NCBI GenBank assembly: GCA_017590115.1
Contig: JAGGNK010007115.1
Span: forward strand, 2,321,871 to 2,385,870
Direction of reading: 5' to 3'
Length of the DNA: 64,000 nt
Source of the DNA: Montifringilla adamsi
Lineage: Eukaryota > Chordata > Aves > Passeriformes > Passeridae
A program made the position numbers and the translations under genes. The notes beneath the pieces were generated by a model. That model had not been told where the DNA came from and did not search any database. It saw only the letters and a list, made by a program, of their open reading frames with translations. This document shows, piece after piece, positions 43,701-58,700 of this stretch (position 1 is the stretch's first letter; each line of letters opens with the position of its first letter).

Positions 43701-46700
43701 TTTTTGGATTTATATGATACCCTCTATTTAATTCCCAGTGTGACATAGCAGAAACAATATAAGCCATCACCATGGCTGCTAATTACAAACCTCACCTAAT
43801 TTTGCTATAATACTTTGATGGACCTGTGGACACTCAGCTGTCCTTGTGTCTCCAACAAAGTCCTCTCCTGAGATGAGTGGTTGGTTTTTGGTGGGGCTGT
43901 TGTGTGTGTGGCAGCTGTACCTGAGAGATTCCTGGACTGAAAAAAACCTCATTTTCATTCCATATTGCTTTTTACCTGGAGGTTGCTGTGAAGGAAGCTT
44001 ATAGCATCATTTTACATATAAACCGAAAATCTCACCCAGGATTTTGTAGCAGAATCCAGTACTTCCCAAAGGTTTTGTGAGGTGTTTTTCAGAAGGTCTT
44101 TGTGAAAGCTGGTGGGAGTCTAGAGGGTGGAACTGGGTGCCATGGGTTTCCTAGGCTGCCAAGTACAGCGAGGTTGATAAGATCCTTTGTGGCATTGGGT
44201 GCTGGCCCAGTTCCTCTGACTGAACTGTTTATTTTTTCCAATCACCGCTGTAAATACCATCTTGAGGAATATCCTGACCAGTGAGGAGCAGAAGAGCAGG
44301 AAGATGTGTAGTAAAGCAACTCTGACAGAGTGCTTGCTGTGTGAAGAGGGATTGGCCTGGAGAAAAAGCTGCAATTTACAGTAGTGAGAATTTGCCTTGA
44401 GATTCACCATCCTGCCATAAATTGCTTTTTTATCTTTCTTTGTTCAATGGAGCCATCTTTAAAGTGTCACCACTCTATTCAAGGTTATTAGAACAAATAC
44501 CCTTGCTGCAGGTTAGTGAAAACATCTTTGATGATTAAAGCTGATTGAATTACAAGAATGTGGAGTGCTGGTGACTCTTTTTTGGCCATTCTGTTTATTT
44601 GATGGTGGTCATGTGGCTTACATGTGAGGACACAGGGAAGCCTGGTTTAGGTTTTTTTGTTTGTGTTACTCTGCAGACATTGCAGAGGCTTCAGGAAAGT
44701 GCTTCTTTGTTTGAATCCAAACCAAACCCTGCTGCTGCCCCCTGATGCAGGTGCAGAGGGCTGGCCTGGGGCAGTGAGGTGTGAAATGGGCTCCCCACAG
44801 GGTGCTGGACAGGGGCATCAAGGTCAGTTTTGGTCAGGCTCTGGTCAGGGCTGTGTGTGCTGCTGAACTCAGCTCTTCTCAGTGCTGCCCCAAATCTGCC
44901 TGACCCAGAGCCAAAGGCCTCTGGGAGTGAAGTTCAGCACCTGAATTAAGTGCAGCGAGACTTGAAAGTTAATTTTTAACAATGAAGAACAATTTCTACA
45001 CTTAACAATGTAGAAATGGAGGTGTCCTGTGTGGCTGGGAGTGGGGATCAGGTGCTGCTGGTTTACACCCCTGATCCCTGGTGCAGAAGGGAAGTTTCAA
45101 TGCACGGTGCTGGTCTGGGCACTTGGAGTCTGTTTTTGGAGGAGAAACAGTGTGGTGATTTAAGGAGGCTACAAAAACAAGGTTTCAGCAAAAGATACAG
45201 AGGCACTTTATTGAAGCAACAGTGAGGCAGGCAGCTTTTCAATTGATTTTTATCAAAACCCTTGCAGTTTCCATTCAAGGCTGTTAAATTGATAATATAT
45301 ATGGTGGATACAGGCTGTTTTCAGAGCCGCTGTTTTGTTCCCCCCCCTCCCCATTTTTTTCTTTTATTTTTTTTTCCTTTTTAATGGGAAAGTGCTTCAA
45401 GGGGTTTAAAACACTTTTTATTCTCCCTTCCATAAGAAGCACTTGAGCCTTTTCTTCAGGTTTCTTATATCTCTAAGATTTTTATGATTCTTAGAATAAA
45501 AACAGTTCCTAAATAAATGAGTTGATGACTACATGTAGGAACAGAGAAATGCATTAGAGGCAGCAGCCTGTGGTAGTCCTGTGGGAGGCATTAATCCAGC
45601 CTTTCTTGTCCACAATTTCCCTAAGTTCCCTTCAGAGTAAACTTACTACTTTGCTGTGCTGTGAAATATTTTTTTAATAGATAAGCCTTTCCCCAATGCT
45701 AGAAATCAGTGTTTAAAGTGTACGCCATAATCTTAGGATGTGGTCCACATAAAATAAAATTTTTGCAGTGTGCTGTTGGGCTCTGAATCTTCTCTCATCA
45801 TTCATTGCCTTATAATGAAATAAAAAGTCCTTTGCATTTACCCACAACCATGGAAGCATTGTCTCTTATTCTAAGGGAAGCTTTTCTCCATACAAGGTGG
45901 CAGTAACTTTTCTTGCTGTATCAAAAAGATGGATTTTGTCTTTTTCTGCAGTGAAAAAGGCACAAGAAGTTCTTTCCTCAGAGCTGGAATATTTCTCTTG
46001 GTACTCCTGTGGCTGGTCAGTTTTTAGAAATCCAGCCCCCCACTGCTCATTCAGAATTATGCTTGTCATGCAAAAAGAGCCTGATAAAGTGCTTTTAGTT
46101 TTATAAGATTATTTGGATCTGCTTTCACTTCATGACAATGGATTATGTTGTAAGGAAAATCTCCATGAAATACGAAAATGGATATCTTTGCTCTTTAAAG
46201 GAGCAAATAAATACTGAGTCATGAGTCTGGCAACTTGGAGAAACTACGTACACGTGTGAAGCTGGGTAATTAGTATAATGCCATTTAATACTGGGTTACT
46301 AAGACTGGATTTATTTTGTAGCACAAAAGCAGATTGTAGTTCATGAAGGTATTATAACATGTATTTTTGGGTAATGCTGTTTTATCTCTTTCAGCCTGGT
46401 ACCCTTAAATGTATATTCCATATGCTTCTAATAGCCATCTATATGTGAGAGTGAGGACAGCTTGTTCCCAGTTTGGTACTGCTCTCTTCATGAACTCAGC
46501 AGATTTTTTTAAACTGCATATTTAAAATATGCTTGCCTGAAAACCGCAGAAAATCCCCACAAACCCTTCTGACTGATGTAATATTTCATCCAAAACAATT
46601 TTCCCCCATAAAAGTACTCTGTGTTTGCCTTTGTGAGGAACAGTTTTAAGGTAGGCAGACTTTCCTATGATTTCATAAACTGTGTTGAGTTTTTAATGAG

Positions 46701-49700
46701 CAATTTTTGAAGGTGTTGAAGGCATTTGTGGTATTCTCAGTGACAGTGGAGGGACAACAGCAGCTCTTGCAGAAGTTTTGGTGAGATGATCCTTCCCTGG
46801 GAAGGTGCTGCCTGGTACCTGCAGGCCTGGGGCTCTTCAAGGCTGGCCTGGCAACCTCCTTCCTCATCTGGTGTTTCCTGCTTGGCCAAAAGTAATTTCA
46901 TCCTCTGTGCTTGGGTTTAACATCTGTACAATGGGTAGGTGATAAGAGCATAAATGTTTGAAGAGCACAGGGAGAAAGGACATTGTGGGAGCCCTGAGAA
47001 GTGAGGAAATGACCCAAAAACCCAGCCTGTGAAACACAGCACAGATCATCCAGAACTAGTTTTCCTCCTTCTCATTTGCATCTGCCTGGGGAATTCCTAG
47101 TTTTCTATGTAAAAGAAACTTGTTGCTGAGCATAAAAACCCTACCAAGGATAGATAAGCCTTATCTTCTGTATTTGTGTAGTTATTCTGTTGATGGTTCT
47201 GCCCAGTCATTTCAGTTACTGCCAGTGGCAAAAGGCTCTTTTAAAACTGATGATTCTTCAGCACAAAAGATACTGGTCTAAAAGCTTTGCTAGAGCTGGG
47301 TCTCTCTTCCCTTAGGAGCAGCTCCTTTCATGTTTCTGTACAACCCAGGGAGTCAGATCTTCCAGCTGCAGGTAACATTTCCCACTGCTCAGGAAAGGGA
47401 GATGCAAATAAATCCAGCCAGTCTATTATTGGCAGCATTGTCTTAAATTTAAATATACACTCGATGATTGTTCTCTACGTACAAAATTATAAGGTGGGCT
47501 CCGCAATGCAGTAACTCATTTCAAAATCAAGGATTAAGGATGAAAAACATCCGTGCCCTGTCTGTGTTTGAGCAGTTCCTGGCATGGCTGTGTATGGACT
47601 ATTTACCCATGCTCCTGTTTCTCTTGGTTCCCAGCATTTGGCAGCTCAGTGTAGTCTCAGGGAGCATCAAGAGACTCAAAAATGAGAAGATACTCAGAAG
47701 AAACTTGTTGAATAAGTTGGTTACCTTGTAGCCTGCTTGTTCTTTGAGAGTAGGGCAGCCTGTTCCCCAGCTGGACCTCAGAAACCTTCTGGGTTAAATT
47801 AGCTTGGGAAAAAAATTCTTTTCTCAAATTCAGATCAAAGAAAACATACAAAAAGTGAAGGCACAGATTTGTGTTGTAAGCTGTTTAAACTGTGTTTGAA
47901 TACCAAGAATTTTTCAGAGCATTGGTTTCATATTCCTAAGGCAGGAAAGACTTTGTTTCATCCCAAATGTGGTCAGGAATGTTGAAGATGTTAACTTGAA
48001 CATGTTGCATCCTCTTTATTTTCATGGGATACATTTACTGCAAGAAATATTACTGGTTTCCTAATTGACCGAAATAACAAAAAAATCCCGGTTTTTGCCT
48101 AGCTTAATAAATGCAGAAAGTCACTTTTAAAAATCTGGTATTTCCTGACTTTTTTTTTTTAAAAAAAAAAAAAAACTTTTATTTTGTCTCAATTATAGCT
48201 TTCTGCATTTATTTTACCTTGCCTTTCTTTGCCCATAAGCACAAAAAGCTACCTTGAGCATATTAAATAAATTGCAAGCTTCAGCACTTTGCCAGCAATT
48301 TTTGGAAAATTTTATGATATTCTGAGCCTACAGATGAGAGATATTTCGTAGCTTTGTCTTCTGAGACTAATAAATACATCTGTATATTAAATAGAAGCAT
48401 TTTACTTAAGCTTTGGTGACCAAATACTTACTGAAGTACAGATAATGTTTTTAAGAACATCTGCAAGGCTTTGATTATTAGTTTTGTCCAAGAAGTCCTG
48501 CCTAAGTAAGGTTTTGATTGAAGTGATCCAGAGATGAGATGCTATGTTGTAGTTTTTCCTCCAAGACCTCTTTGATTGCAGTTGAAGCTATAGACATCTG
48601 TTGCTCTTTCCCCTCTTTTTCACATAAGTTGTTGAGGATCTTAACTCCTCAGTTTTCACCAAAAAGCTCTCTGATCAGTTAACAGAGTGTTAAGGAATTC
48701 CCCCAGTTAATTGGTTCCTAATTTAAGGATTAGGAGAGAAAATATGCAAATTTTATTGGAATATTTCATCTGTAGTGAGTTTTGAAATCCGTCTCCGCAC
48801 TGTGACCTGAGTTATTTCCTGAATTCTGTCTGGTATTTTCCTGAGCAGTTGTCATGGGATATAGGTATGATAATAAGATGATTGATAGTGGGATGTAGAG
48901 CTTGGGCTGGATGCAGCATGTATTTGGGTTTGTGTTACCCTGAGCTCACATTTAAGCTGTTGTAGTAAATAGCTTGTTTTTTTCATTATCTTTGAGCTGC
49001 CCTTTCTCTACTGATTTTCTGTGGTTTTAATTAGAAGGGTATTTTGCTGAAAAGAGCGAACTCAGACCTTTGTGAAATTTTCTGCTAGTACAAATAATGG
49101 TAAATCTGAAATCACTTATTAGACAAGGAGTTGTTATGGCAACTATAAGATGGTTGGCTAATCAGAGAGTGAGATCAGTTTTTATTTACAAGTGTAATGA
49201 GCAATTAAGTTTGAGCAGCTGTCAGACTTGGAAAGTGATTAAAGTTCAGCAAACAACCCAAATGGGTCAGTGTTCAGTTCTGATGGTTTTCTGACACTGC
49301 AGCTTGATCATCTGTGGGTTTTACCTACTATAATTAAAACTGCCTTTTAAATCCCCATCCGTGCCAATGACTTGGCATAGCCAATGAGTAGAAAAACCCC
49401 TTTTTCCTACCAGGTTCTTTAATGGGTATTGGCCTGGAGTCTTGCTGTGGGTAATGAGGTATTTCACATGTAGCATTCCCAAAAGCAAAGCTCAGTTTGG
49501 ATGCGGAATCATCTCCTGGCTGTGGTGATCACCAGGAGGGAGCTGAGGTGCTGCAGCCTGGCTCAGCCTTTGCACCTCTAAAGGCTCCCTTTCATTAGAG
49601 GCAGCATTTAGCAGTTGTTGGTTGCTTAGGGAGCTGCTGCTGGGCTCAGAGGAAGGATGTGCACAGTTTAATGAACATTAAACCCAAAGGAAGTGGAGAA

Positions 49701-52700
49701 AGTCATAATTCACCCAGAAACAGGAGGGAATGCCCAGCAGAGGCTGACCTTGGCCAGAGCTGGTCACAGTGAACAGGGCAGGCTGCTCGTCCTCATGGCT
49801 TTCCCAAGCAGGAGGAGCTGGTTCTCTGCAGATTCCAAAATATTGCATGTGTTCACTGGCAGGGTTACCCTCCCATCCATACCCTGCACCAGGTCAGCCT
49901 ATTTTATTGCTGGGGTTTGCTTCCCTGCTGCACGTGTTAAATAAGCCAAACTGTTTGTAAGCCTGGCTCAAAATTTGTGTTCCAGTTAGAATTTTAACTG
50001 TCCAAAACAGTTAAACCAGTAGAGTTATTTTCCAAAATTACGCTGCAGTCCTCTGATACATTTACATTTTTATTAATTTTGCCACACTAATGGTATGATG
50101 TAATAGAGGCAATTGCAGTGGAACATGAAATGGATTGGGACAGCTCCTGACCTGAAGAATTTACAAAGTTGTGTGCCTATATAGCACAAGTTGGTGAATG
50201 GGGACTTAAAGGAAAATTAAAATGACAGTCTCAGAAATAGGCATTTGCATACTTGACCTAAACTTCTGGTATTTACATTTTCTATTTATCAGTCTTTTTC
50301 AGGCTTATCTACAGCAGTGGCACATGAAGAAACAGGGCTGTAAAAATGGAACAGAATTTTTAGTAGGGTTATTAGAGACCAAGAAATCCACATTTCTCAG
50401 CCCCCAAGATAGGATTGCACATACGTGTCTTGTTATTGCTGTTGCCTGAATTGCACTTGGGTTTCCTGAGGAGATTGCTTGGGAGTGTTTATCTGCTGAG
50501 CTTCTGCAGGCATAGCAAGCAGAATGGGCAGCTGGCAGTGGAGCCTTTCAGTGACCACAGCACTGGGAAAAGTTATTCCTGTCACCTAGTGGAAGAGGAG
50601 CCAGCTCTTCTTCTCCTCCTCCCATGATGAAAACACTTAGAGTATTCCAAACACTGATCCTCAAGCTATGGAGATTTTGGAGAATTGGGATGGGGTTGGA
50701 GCTTGCTGCCTCTTGCACAGGCCTGCTGTTGTTCTGTAGAGCAGTACAAGGGAAGGCTGAAAAACTGAAATGCAAACTGAAGCCTTCACACTAGAAAACA
50801 AAACCCCTCAACTGTCAAAAGCTGCAGACTCCTCTGTCTAGTTCACTCTACGTGTGGGATAATTGTGGTTTTCCAGAGGATGCAGCTCTCACCTTCCTAG
50901 TTGTAGGAGAGGGGTGGGAACATGCACGTGGAATAGTTACTGCAGGAGTTGTTGCATTTCACTTGTAACACATTTTAATTATCACGTGTGAACACTTGCT
51001 TTAAAATCCCATGTAGCATGCTGCAGCAAAGGAGTAAGCCTGTTCTTGTAACTGCCTCCTTGTAGGAATAGGTGATTTTGCCTATTTTTTCCCCTCACTC
51101 AGTAGTGTTTTCAGTTTATTTTAAGCATGTGAAAATGTGGGCAACTGATTTTAGGAGTAGCCTGTAAAAATAATACAAATAATTTTAATGTAAGAGCGTG
51201 ATAATTCTTTCTGCCCCATAGTTTGTTTGCAGCAAACATTTTACAAGTGAGCAGGTGGGAGGGGGATTTTGAAATATATGGGGATGGATTTTTAGAGTTT
51301 GCAGCTGACATGGATTAAAAATTCTTAGAACATTTCATCCATGAAAGGCAATTAGTTTTGTTTTATGAATATGAAAAGCACGTAGCTTGTAAGTACTGGA
51401 GTGAAGTCCCAAGTGAGTTATTAGGACTTGCTTTACTCATGTAGTACAAAATTGGCCATCAAGAGCTGATAGATTTCAAATATAGCTCACTGACACACTG
51501 ATCATCCATAACTTTTCATAAAGTCATTTTTTTGGGCTCACCTGTAATTACTAGATGCTGTTGAAGTCCTGAATGGGGCAGATAGTCACAGATCAGGATA
51601 CCTCCTTACTCTTGATGGTGATTACAGCATGTTGTGCTGCTGGGATATGGAATTGTGATGCCTCTCTGCCTGCTTTTCCTACTTTCAGCTGCCTCTTTCT
51701 CTGAGATTCATAAGTTAAGGCTGATAAAATGAATGGAGTCTTCTCTTTTTTTTAGCAGTTGGGGTTTTTTTGGCATTAGGAAAAATTAATGCAGTCAGTG
51801 GTTTTGGGTTATTGGGGCTGTTTGTGTGAGTGGTTCTCAGCTACTAATGGGTTTTTGGAAAATGATTATTTTTTTCGGCTTCTTTCTTTGTTTTTTGGCG
51901 TTTTTTGGAGAGCCAAAACTGTTTAAAAATCTGGTATTTGTAGTGTTAATCAACAGCTGTTATTATGTTATTCATCCAGTGCTTTAATACCTGAATTAAA
52001 GTTTCTCAGTTAAGAAACTGGTAGCCCAAGTTAAGGAATGAGGTAGCCCCTCCAATCATCCAAATTCCAGAAACTAAAACAGGATGAAAACTCTTTGGCA
52101 AGTGGTGGGCTACAATCTAAGTTCTGGCTGTGGAAATGACTAAATGTTGATGATCTTTTTATAAAGCACTGGCTGCTGGACAGTGTTCAAGGGAGGAGGA
52201 GATTTGGGTACCCATCCTGATGCGCTGACCTGTTAAAACCACACCGCGCTGATAAATTCTCCCACACAGAATCGTACGGACACGTCGCAGCAGTCGCGGT
52301 TAAATTTAGAAAAGGCAAATCTGAAGGAGACCATTTCATCACCCAGGAGATTTTAATTTATGCTTTCATGCCTCTCATTCAGAGAAGAAAGATGGACACT
52401 CCGAGTGGGATGATATTAAACTGCTGGAAGTGTTGCCTAATAGATCACAGATGTCTGTGAAGTGGCAAGTCATCATCCCCCCGACACAACAGGACAAGGG
52501 GACACTGTCACGAGATGTGACATGTCATAAAGGATCATTGATTTGTTGCTCCCCTACTGTAAATCAAACATCTCCATTAAAATCCATTAATACAGGGTGC
52601 AGATTTTAAAACTGCTTTGACATTTCTGATTGAAGGCTTGGGCGTATTGATTCCTGACGTGAGCGGGTCCCTGTTTGTCAATCAGAAAGTAGCACCATCA

Positions 52701-55700
52701 TCTGAAAAGCGTGGGTTGGCAGCGAGGTGGGAATCTACCCAAGGTCACTGCTAAAAGAGATGAGGAAACGTGCAGTGAAGGCTGAATTTTGGGGAAAAGT
52801 GTCTCTGAATCATGCAAATGGCTTGATGAGCTGGGAGCTGCTTGTGTGTGACCTCGCTCTGAAGGACGGCTATTTACAGTACATGGGTCAACATGTGAGC
52901 TCTGATGAGTGTCAGGGCATGGGAGGAAGGTGGCTTTCTCTGCTTTGTTTCTGAAGCTGTGTAGAATTGAGAAGTCAGATGGATTTCACTGTGTTTTAAA
53001 GAAGCAGTAGTGTCTCTCTGCCATCTGTTTTGGAAGAGAGCAACTCACATACACATGTCATTCAGTACAGTTTGCTGTCAGCAGCAACAATTTCTGCTGA
53101 TGGGGGAACTTCAGGGAGAAGATTCATAACAAAAGTCTTTATTGTATAGAAACACACCGTTCTGCTTGGGATCCAGCTTCCAAATGCTTTTAAGGACTGT
53201 GACTAAACTACCATTTATGCCTGAGATAAGAGACATCTGAGTACAGAAGCTGCCTGGACCAGGTTGTCCTGCCAGGCCTTTCTTGTGCAATACAATTGCA
53301 GATGGGAAGGTCTGACTGGTTTTACACCCTGCAAATGTGTCAAGACCTTTGAGATGAGATAAACTAAGTGAGCCATGCTGATATGCTCCCTTGCCTGCTC
53401 TGATATTAGTATAAGGCTTTCTGTTTTGGTTTTCTTTTTGTTCAGGTGAAGCTCTGATCTGAGTATGAAAGAAAAGTCTTCTTTGTTGTACAGCTGTTAA
53501 TATTTATTTAATATGTATTAATCTGTTCACCTTGCTCTGCTTCTGAACCTGCAGTGCAGCTATGCTCAGTTAATCACCTGGAGTTTCCTGCACCTGAGAG
53601 GCTGAATTTGTGGGTGATGTTTTTTTCTGCAGCATATCTAAATCACAAGAATGTTGTAGCATGACTGTGAGTACCATGAGGTCCTTAAAAAGGCACAGTA
53701 ATTATGTACTATATATTCATGATTGCAGGTACGTGTGATCTGGAAAGCAGGTTGGAGGAAGTTTGGCATTTGGGTGGCACCTTCAAAAAGAAGAAAACCT
53801 GAAAGTTAATTGGAGAAAATGACAGTTCCCAGTTTACTGCTGTGCCTTCCAACAGCACTCGAGCTAAATACTCTTTAGGATTGCACATGTGCCTGTCCAC
53901 AGAGCCTCTTTATTTTATTTTAACATAGACTCTGCAGCCATTGCCAACTATTCATTTATTCAGCACCAGCAACTTTGGCAAAACAATGAATGGAAGATAA
54001 ATTATTTGATCCCAAAGAGTTTTAGTGTGAGCATAGCTAAAAACCAAGTGAAAAAGCACAGTGGTCATGACAAGTGGTGGCCGGTGCTGCAGCAGTCCAA
54101 CCCAAATCACGTTTTCTGTAGTGCTTTGCCGTTCAGATTGAGCCCGTTTGTTCTAGCTGACTGGCTTTTTCCTTGGAAGTGTGAAGCTCAGCATTTTCAG
54201 AGCAGTGTGAAATAAGGAATGTAGAAAAAGGACTTGGAGCAGTGAGGTGGCTAATTGAAAAATGCTCTTGGAGCTGCGCGCTCTAACAAAGAAGCTGGCA
54301 GGGTTTTATGAGTAAGTCACTCCTGAGTTGAGTTTTGATCTTGAATTTTGAATGAGTCACATTTATATTTTAATAGGAGCATTTTGATAAAAAGGAACAA
54401 TCCTCCTGTTGGTTACCATAATGTCTAAGTGGCCGTGACTGTCTTTTTAAAAGCAAATATAGAGAAACAAGAATAGACTGTTGGGTCCAGGAGTATCCAA
54501 GTGTGTTATTTGAGTGTCTCTGTCTCCCAAGTGAAATGCCTTGAACTCAGCAGCTTTGTGAGTGCTGGGGGTCTTTGGTCTTATCTCCATTTTGCTTGGA
54601 CAGCTGAAATATGTTTCCATGGCCTCTGTGTGGTCTTTCTCTGGATCTTATTGATGGTGCTGTGGGGGTCATTGATGATTGAATCTGAGAGACACAACTG
54701 CAGTCACAAAATGTAATGGTGCTTTAAAGTGTAAAACAGCCCTATAGGCTACAGCCCAGAGATGTCATTGTCCCATTCATTTGAGCAATCTTGTCTGGTT
54801 TGCATTGCCTTGCAAAACTCTTGCTATTTTCCTGGAAGCCCAGTCTGTAAAAGCTTTTTGCTTTTACCCTCAGCGGATGCCCATCGCTTCTGAGAGAGCA
54901 ACGCTGCATTGAAGGGAGGGGAACCAGCAGGATGGAAGCAAAAACCTGCTGATACTGTGGCTCCTTCTGATCCTTATTATGCAGAGTGAAATATAACATA
55001 TCTGACTGTTTGATTTGCTAATTTCAGTGGTGGAGCACAGCTGGTAGGCAGGTGGACTGTTAAGAGACAAGACAAAGATCTAAGATCTGCAATCTTATGA
55101 ACTTGCAAGCAAAAAAGAAAAATCAACCACAAACCCTAATGTTTTATGCTATTTGAACACCAAACACTGTTGGAGGGAAGGGTAGAAGTGTGGACTTGGA
55201 GCTTTCTTGGTTTTGGATCCCTCTAACACAATGCACTGGTGTGCATATCTCTTGCATAAATAGAAGGTGATTTTGTGTGTGTAGTTCGTCCCAAATGTAT
55301 GAATTGAGAGTCTCTGAAGCAACATCTGGAGAAGACCCAAGAGAGAAAACTGTGAGTTCTCTGAAAAAAGATTTGTTCATTCATGAGATTCTGATATTCA
55401 AACAGAAAACTGCAGTTGTGCTCTTTCCATTTAATGTTATTTCTAGCAAGTGCCACATTTAACTTTCCCTTTTGCCTTTTCTCCCAAGACCATTCTACAG
55501 CACCATAAAGATTTACTGGTACTTATAAATGGACTTTTGGAGAGATTTTTACCCTGGTCCTGTCATCATTCAGACTGGAATAGCTGCTCTCAGTGCTTCC
55601 AGCAGTCAGAATTCCAATCTCAGCTGTACAAACATGCACATGGAGCAGTAGTGTGGATTGAAGAGAGCAGAGAGGAACTTCTTGAGGATAACCAGTGTTA

Positions 55701-58700
55701 GTGTTTCTCTGTGAGGTCGCTTTTGACTTGGTTTCAGGATGGGTGATAAAAGTCCTTCTGTTTTCTTCCTGCATTTAGAAGTTAATTGCTGCCCTGCCCT
55801 GCCCTGTGTAACCTGTTTGTTACGTGGTGATTGTACAGGAATTTCTGACCTGCTTTCCTCGTGGTGACATCTCAGGTCGGAGCAGGTTGTTTGGGCAGAG
55901 GCTTGGCTGGGGGTGTGTGCGCTGAGACTGTTTGTACTGGGAACTTTACACTGCTGAACCCTCTGGGTGCTGTAAATTATACAGGATTTCAGCATGAGCA
56001 GGGAAATGCTGATATTGCCGTTTGGCAGAGCGTGGAAATGCGGCCACAAGAGTTGGATCTCAGAGGGAAGGTGTGAATGAGAAAAATAGCACCATTTTTT
56101 CTCCTTTTCCTCACAGACTACAGATAAGCTGATGCTGTGTGTGCATATGCAGTGCCCCAGGTCTGCTGCGTGTCAGGCGTGGAGTGCCAGATTGTCTTTC
56201 TTCCCACCAGAACATTTATGCTTTAATTTGGGGCACGTGGTGGGAACTGATAGCATCTTGTTTCAGAGAGAGACTTTCTGATAATCTCACTGGTGGTATC
56301 ATGTCTCTGTGTGAGACACAAACCCAGCATTATCCCAGTGCTCAGAGCTGTTCCTGAGTCAGGAGCTGTGCAAGGAGCCATTGGCAGCAGGCTGGGAGCT
56401 GCCAGCCCTTCTGTGATGCAATTAAACTGTACCATAAACTCTTCAGTTCAGGGCAAACTCCTCCTCATCACCTTCCCTCTTAACATTTCTTACTGCACCC
56501 TGGAATCCTTTGGTCAGATTCCAGAGTTCGTGTGTGAATGAACTGGTGCCTTTTAATGGGTGTGAAAGAGGGTGAGGAACTGATTACTCTTTCAAAGGGA
56601 ATTTGCATCATTTGTGTGCCATTCCTCTGCTGTCCTGTCTTAGTTTCCAAGATCTGTTTAATCTTGTCAGCTGTATCTGGGTGCTGTTTGAGGAGGAGCC
56701 TTCCAAAGTGTCCATGAAATACTGGACAGGTTATTAAGTATTTTTAATTTCCTGCATTTAGGCTATGTTGTGTGGGGATCCTCTTACAGCTGAGTGCAGG
56801 CAGAGCTGTTTCACTAGAAATCCAGAATTACAACCTGCTGTGTTTTGGTTCTAGAAGAGCTCTGCAGGCTTTCAATTCGTTGCAGCACAATGCAGCTCTT
56901 CAGGCAAATCCCACCCAAACCTTCTCTGCAGCCAGTGAACTCCTTTGTACAGCTGAGAGAGCACTGCAGCAGCAAATCTGGGTCACACACCCTACAAAGG
57001 ACACACAACTCCAGATGACAAGTGCTCGTGTGCTCTCTGTTGCTGAAGAAGAGACTAAAATTAGCTTCTGACTCTTACTCGAATTAAAAATTACCCAAGG
57101 GGAAAAGAACTATTTCTCAAGAAGGGAACTGTTATGTCTTAAACCCACACAGTCTCAGCTGTGTGTGCAGAAATGCAAAAATAAAAATGTAGTAACCAAC
57201 TTTTTTGGGAGAAAGGGGATTTTGTTTCCCCTGGAGTATCTCAAAAAAGGGAATATTACCAAGGTTATCAGGGACCACAGATGAGCATTCTAGTGCTGAC
57301 CTCTGTACAGTGCTGCAGCAGCATCTCTTCACTCTGCTATCTTCAAAATATCACTTTTTTTTTACCTAGGGAGTGCTGCCATATCCACATTTTGTCAAAA
57401 TACACCTTGACTCCGTGGGTTTTACAAGACCAGCGAGTGAATTGGCTGCCAGCACAACTTCGTGCAGGATCAGCATTTCCCAAAATCATATAAAAAAAGT
57501 GATTATTGCAGACCAGAGAGACTGAACATTGCTAAGTTGCTGCCTGATGCCAAATACTGTCAAGAACACACAAATTTCTTAATATAGCTTAAGATTAAGG
57601 AAACAAATGATGTGCCCAGCTTAAGGAATACTCTGTGTTTAAGGCACAGTCTCTTTTTTGGAGCATTTGGCTTGTAAATCCTTTGCAGCTCTGGGGATCA
57701 CCTTCTCTAGCAGATCAGATGTAGTGATTTTTTTTTTTATTATTTTTTTTTAATCTCTGACTGTTAAGGGTTTTTTCCTAATGTTAAATAAAATGTTTTC
57801 CTAAGCAATATGGACTATATGGAGGTGAAAGCAGATTACATTCTGCAGCAATAAAACCTTATGTAGACTGTAAAAACACAAAGCAACTAACAGAAGTGAT
57901 TCTTACAAGTAGCTTTGCACAAAGATAAATTCCTGTATCCTAGAAAACATTAAACAGCTCTGCCTGCACTGTAAATGCAGTAAATTAAAAATTCTCAGTA
58001 ACCTGTCTAGCATTTAATGGACGTTATGGAAGCTGTGCATCTATCAAGCATAAAGAATTTTCATTGACCAAAGTAAACTTTACCATGAGGTGGTGATGGC
58101 TGAAAAAAGATCCAGCTGGGAGATTTTCAGCCTCCATTCCCTCCCCTGTGGGTACACTGCAGTGCTGCTTCTCAGAATGAGAAGTGAGGTCTGTAACAAA
58201 TATTTTCCTGTACCATAATCTTCTTTTCCGTGGTTCTTTTCTGTTCAGCTCTCCCTTCTGGGGTTTTGCATAGCGGTCTGGTTTGTTTCAAACTGCTTCT
58301 TGGTGGAGCTGCTTTAACAATGATTTTGGTGTAGACAAGTCACTGAAACTTGAATTACCCAGGCACAGTCTTTCTCCAAACAATATCCCATAATTACGGC
58401 CTGTGGGCATCTGTATCTTCAGTCACAGTAATGGAAATATTAATAGGAAAAAAACACTGTTGGTAAACAAAAAGAGATGTGTGAAGTCCTTGGAGCCTGG
58501 TCTTTCTAAACAAAATCTGCCTTGTCTTGGGGTACAGATTTGGGTTAGATGTAGACAGAAAGATATTTGGAGAAGATGGTACCTGTGGTTTTGTTTCTAC
58601 TTTGAAATGTTTAAAAATGGGTTTGCTTACCCTCTTTGCCTTCCAGCACTGGATGCCAGGGATCTGTAGAAAAACCCAGAGTAATTTAGAGAAGGTCATG

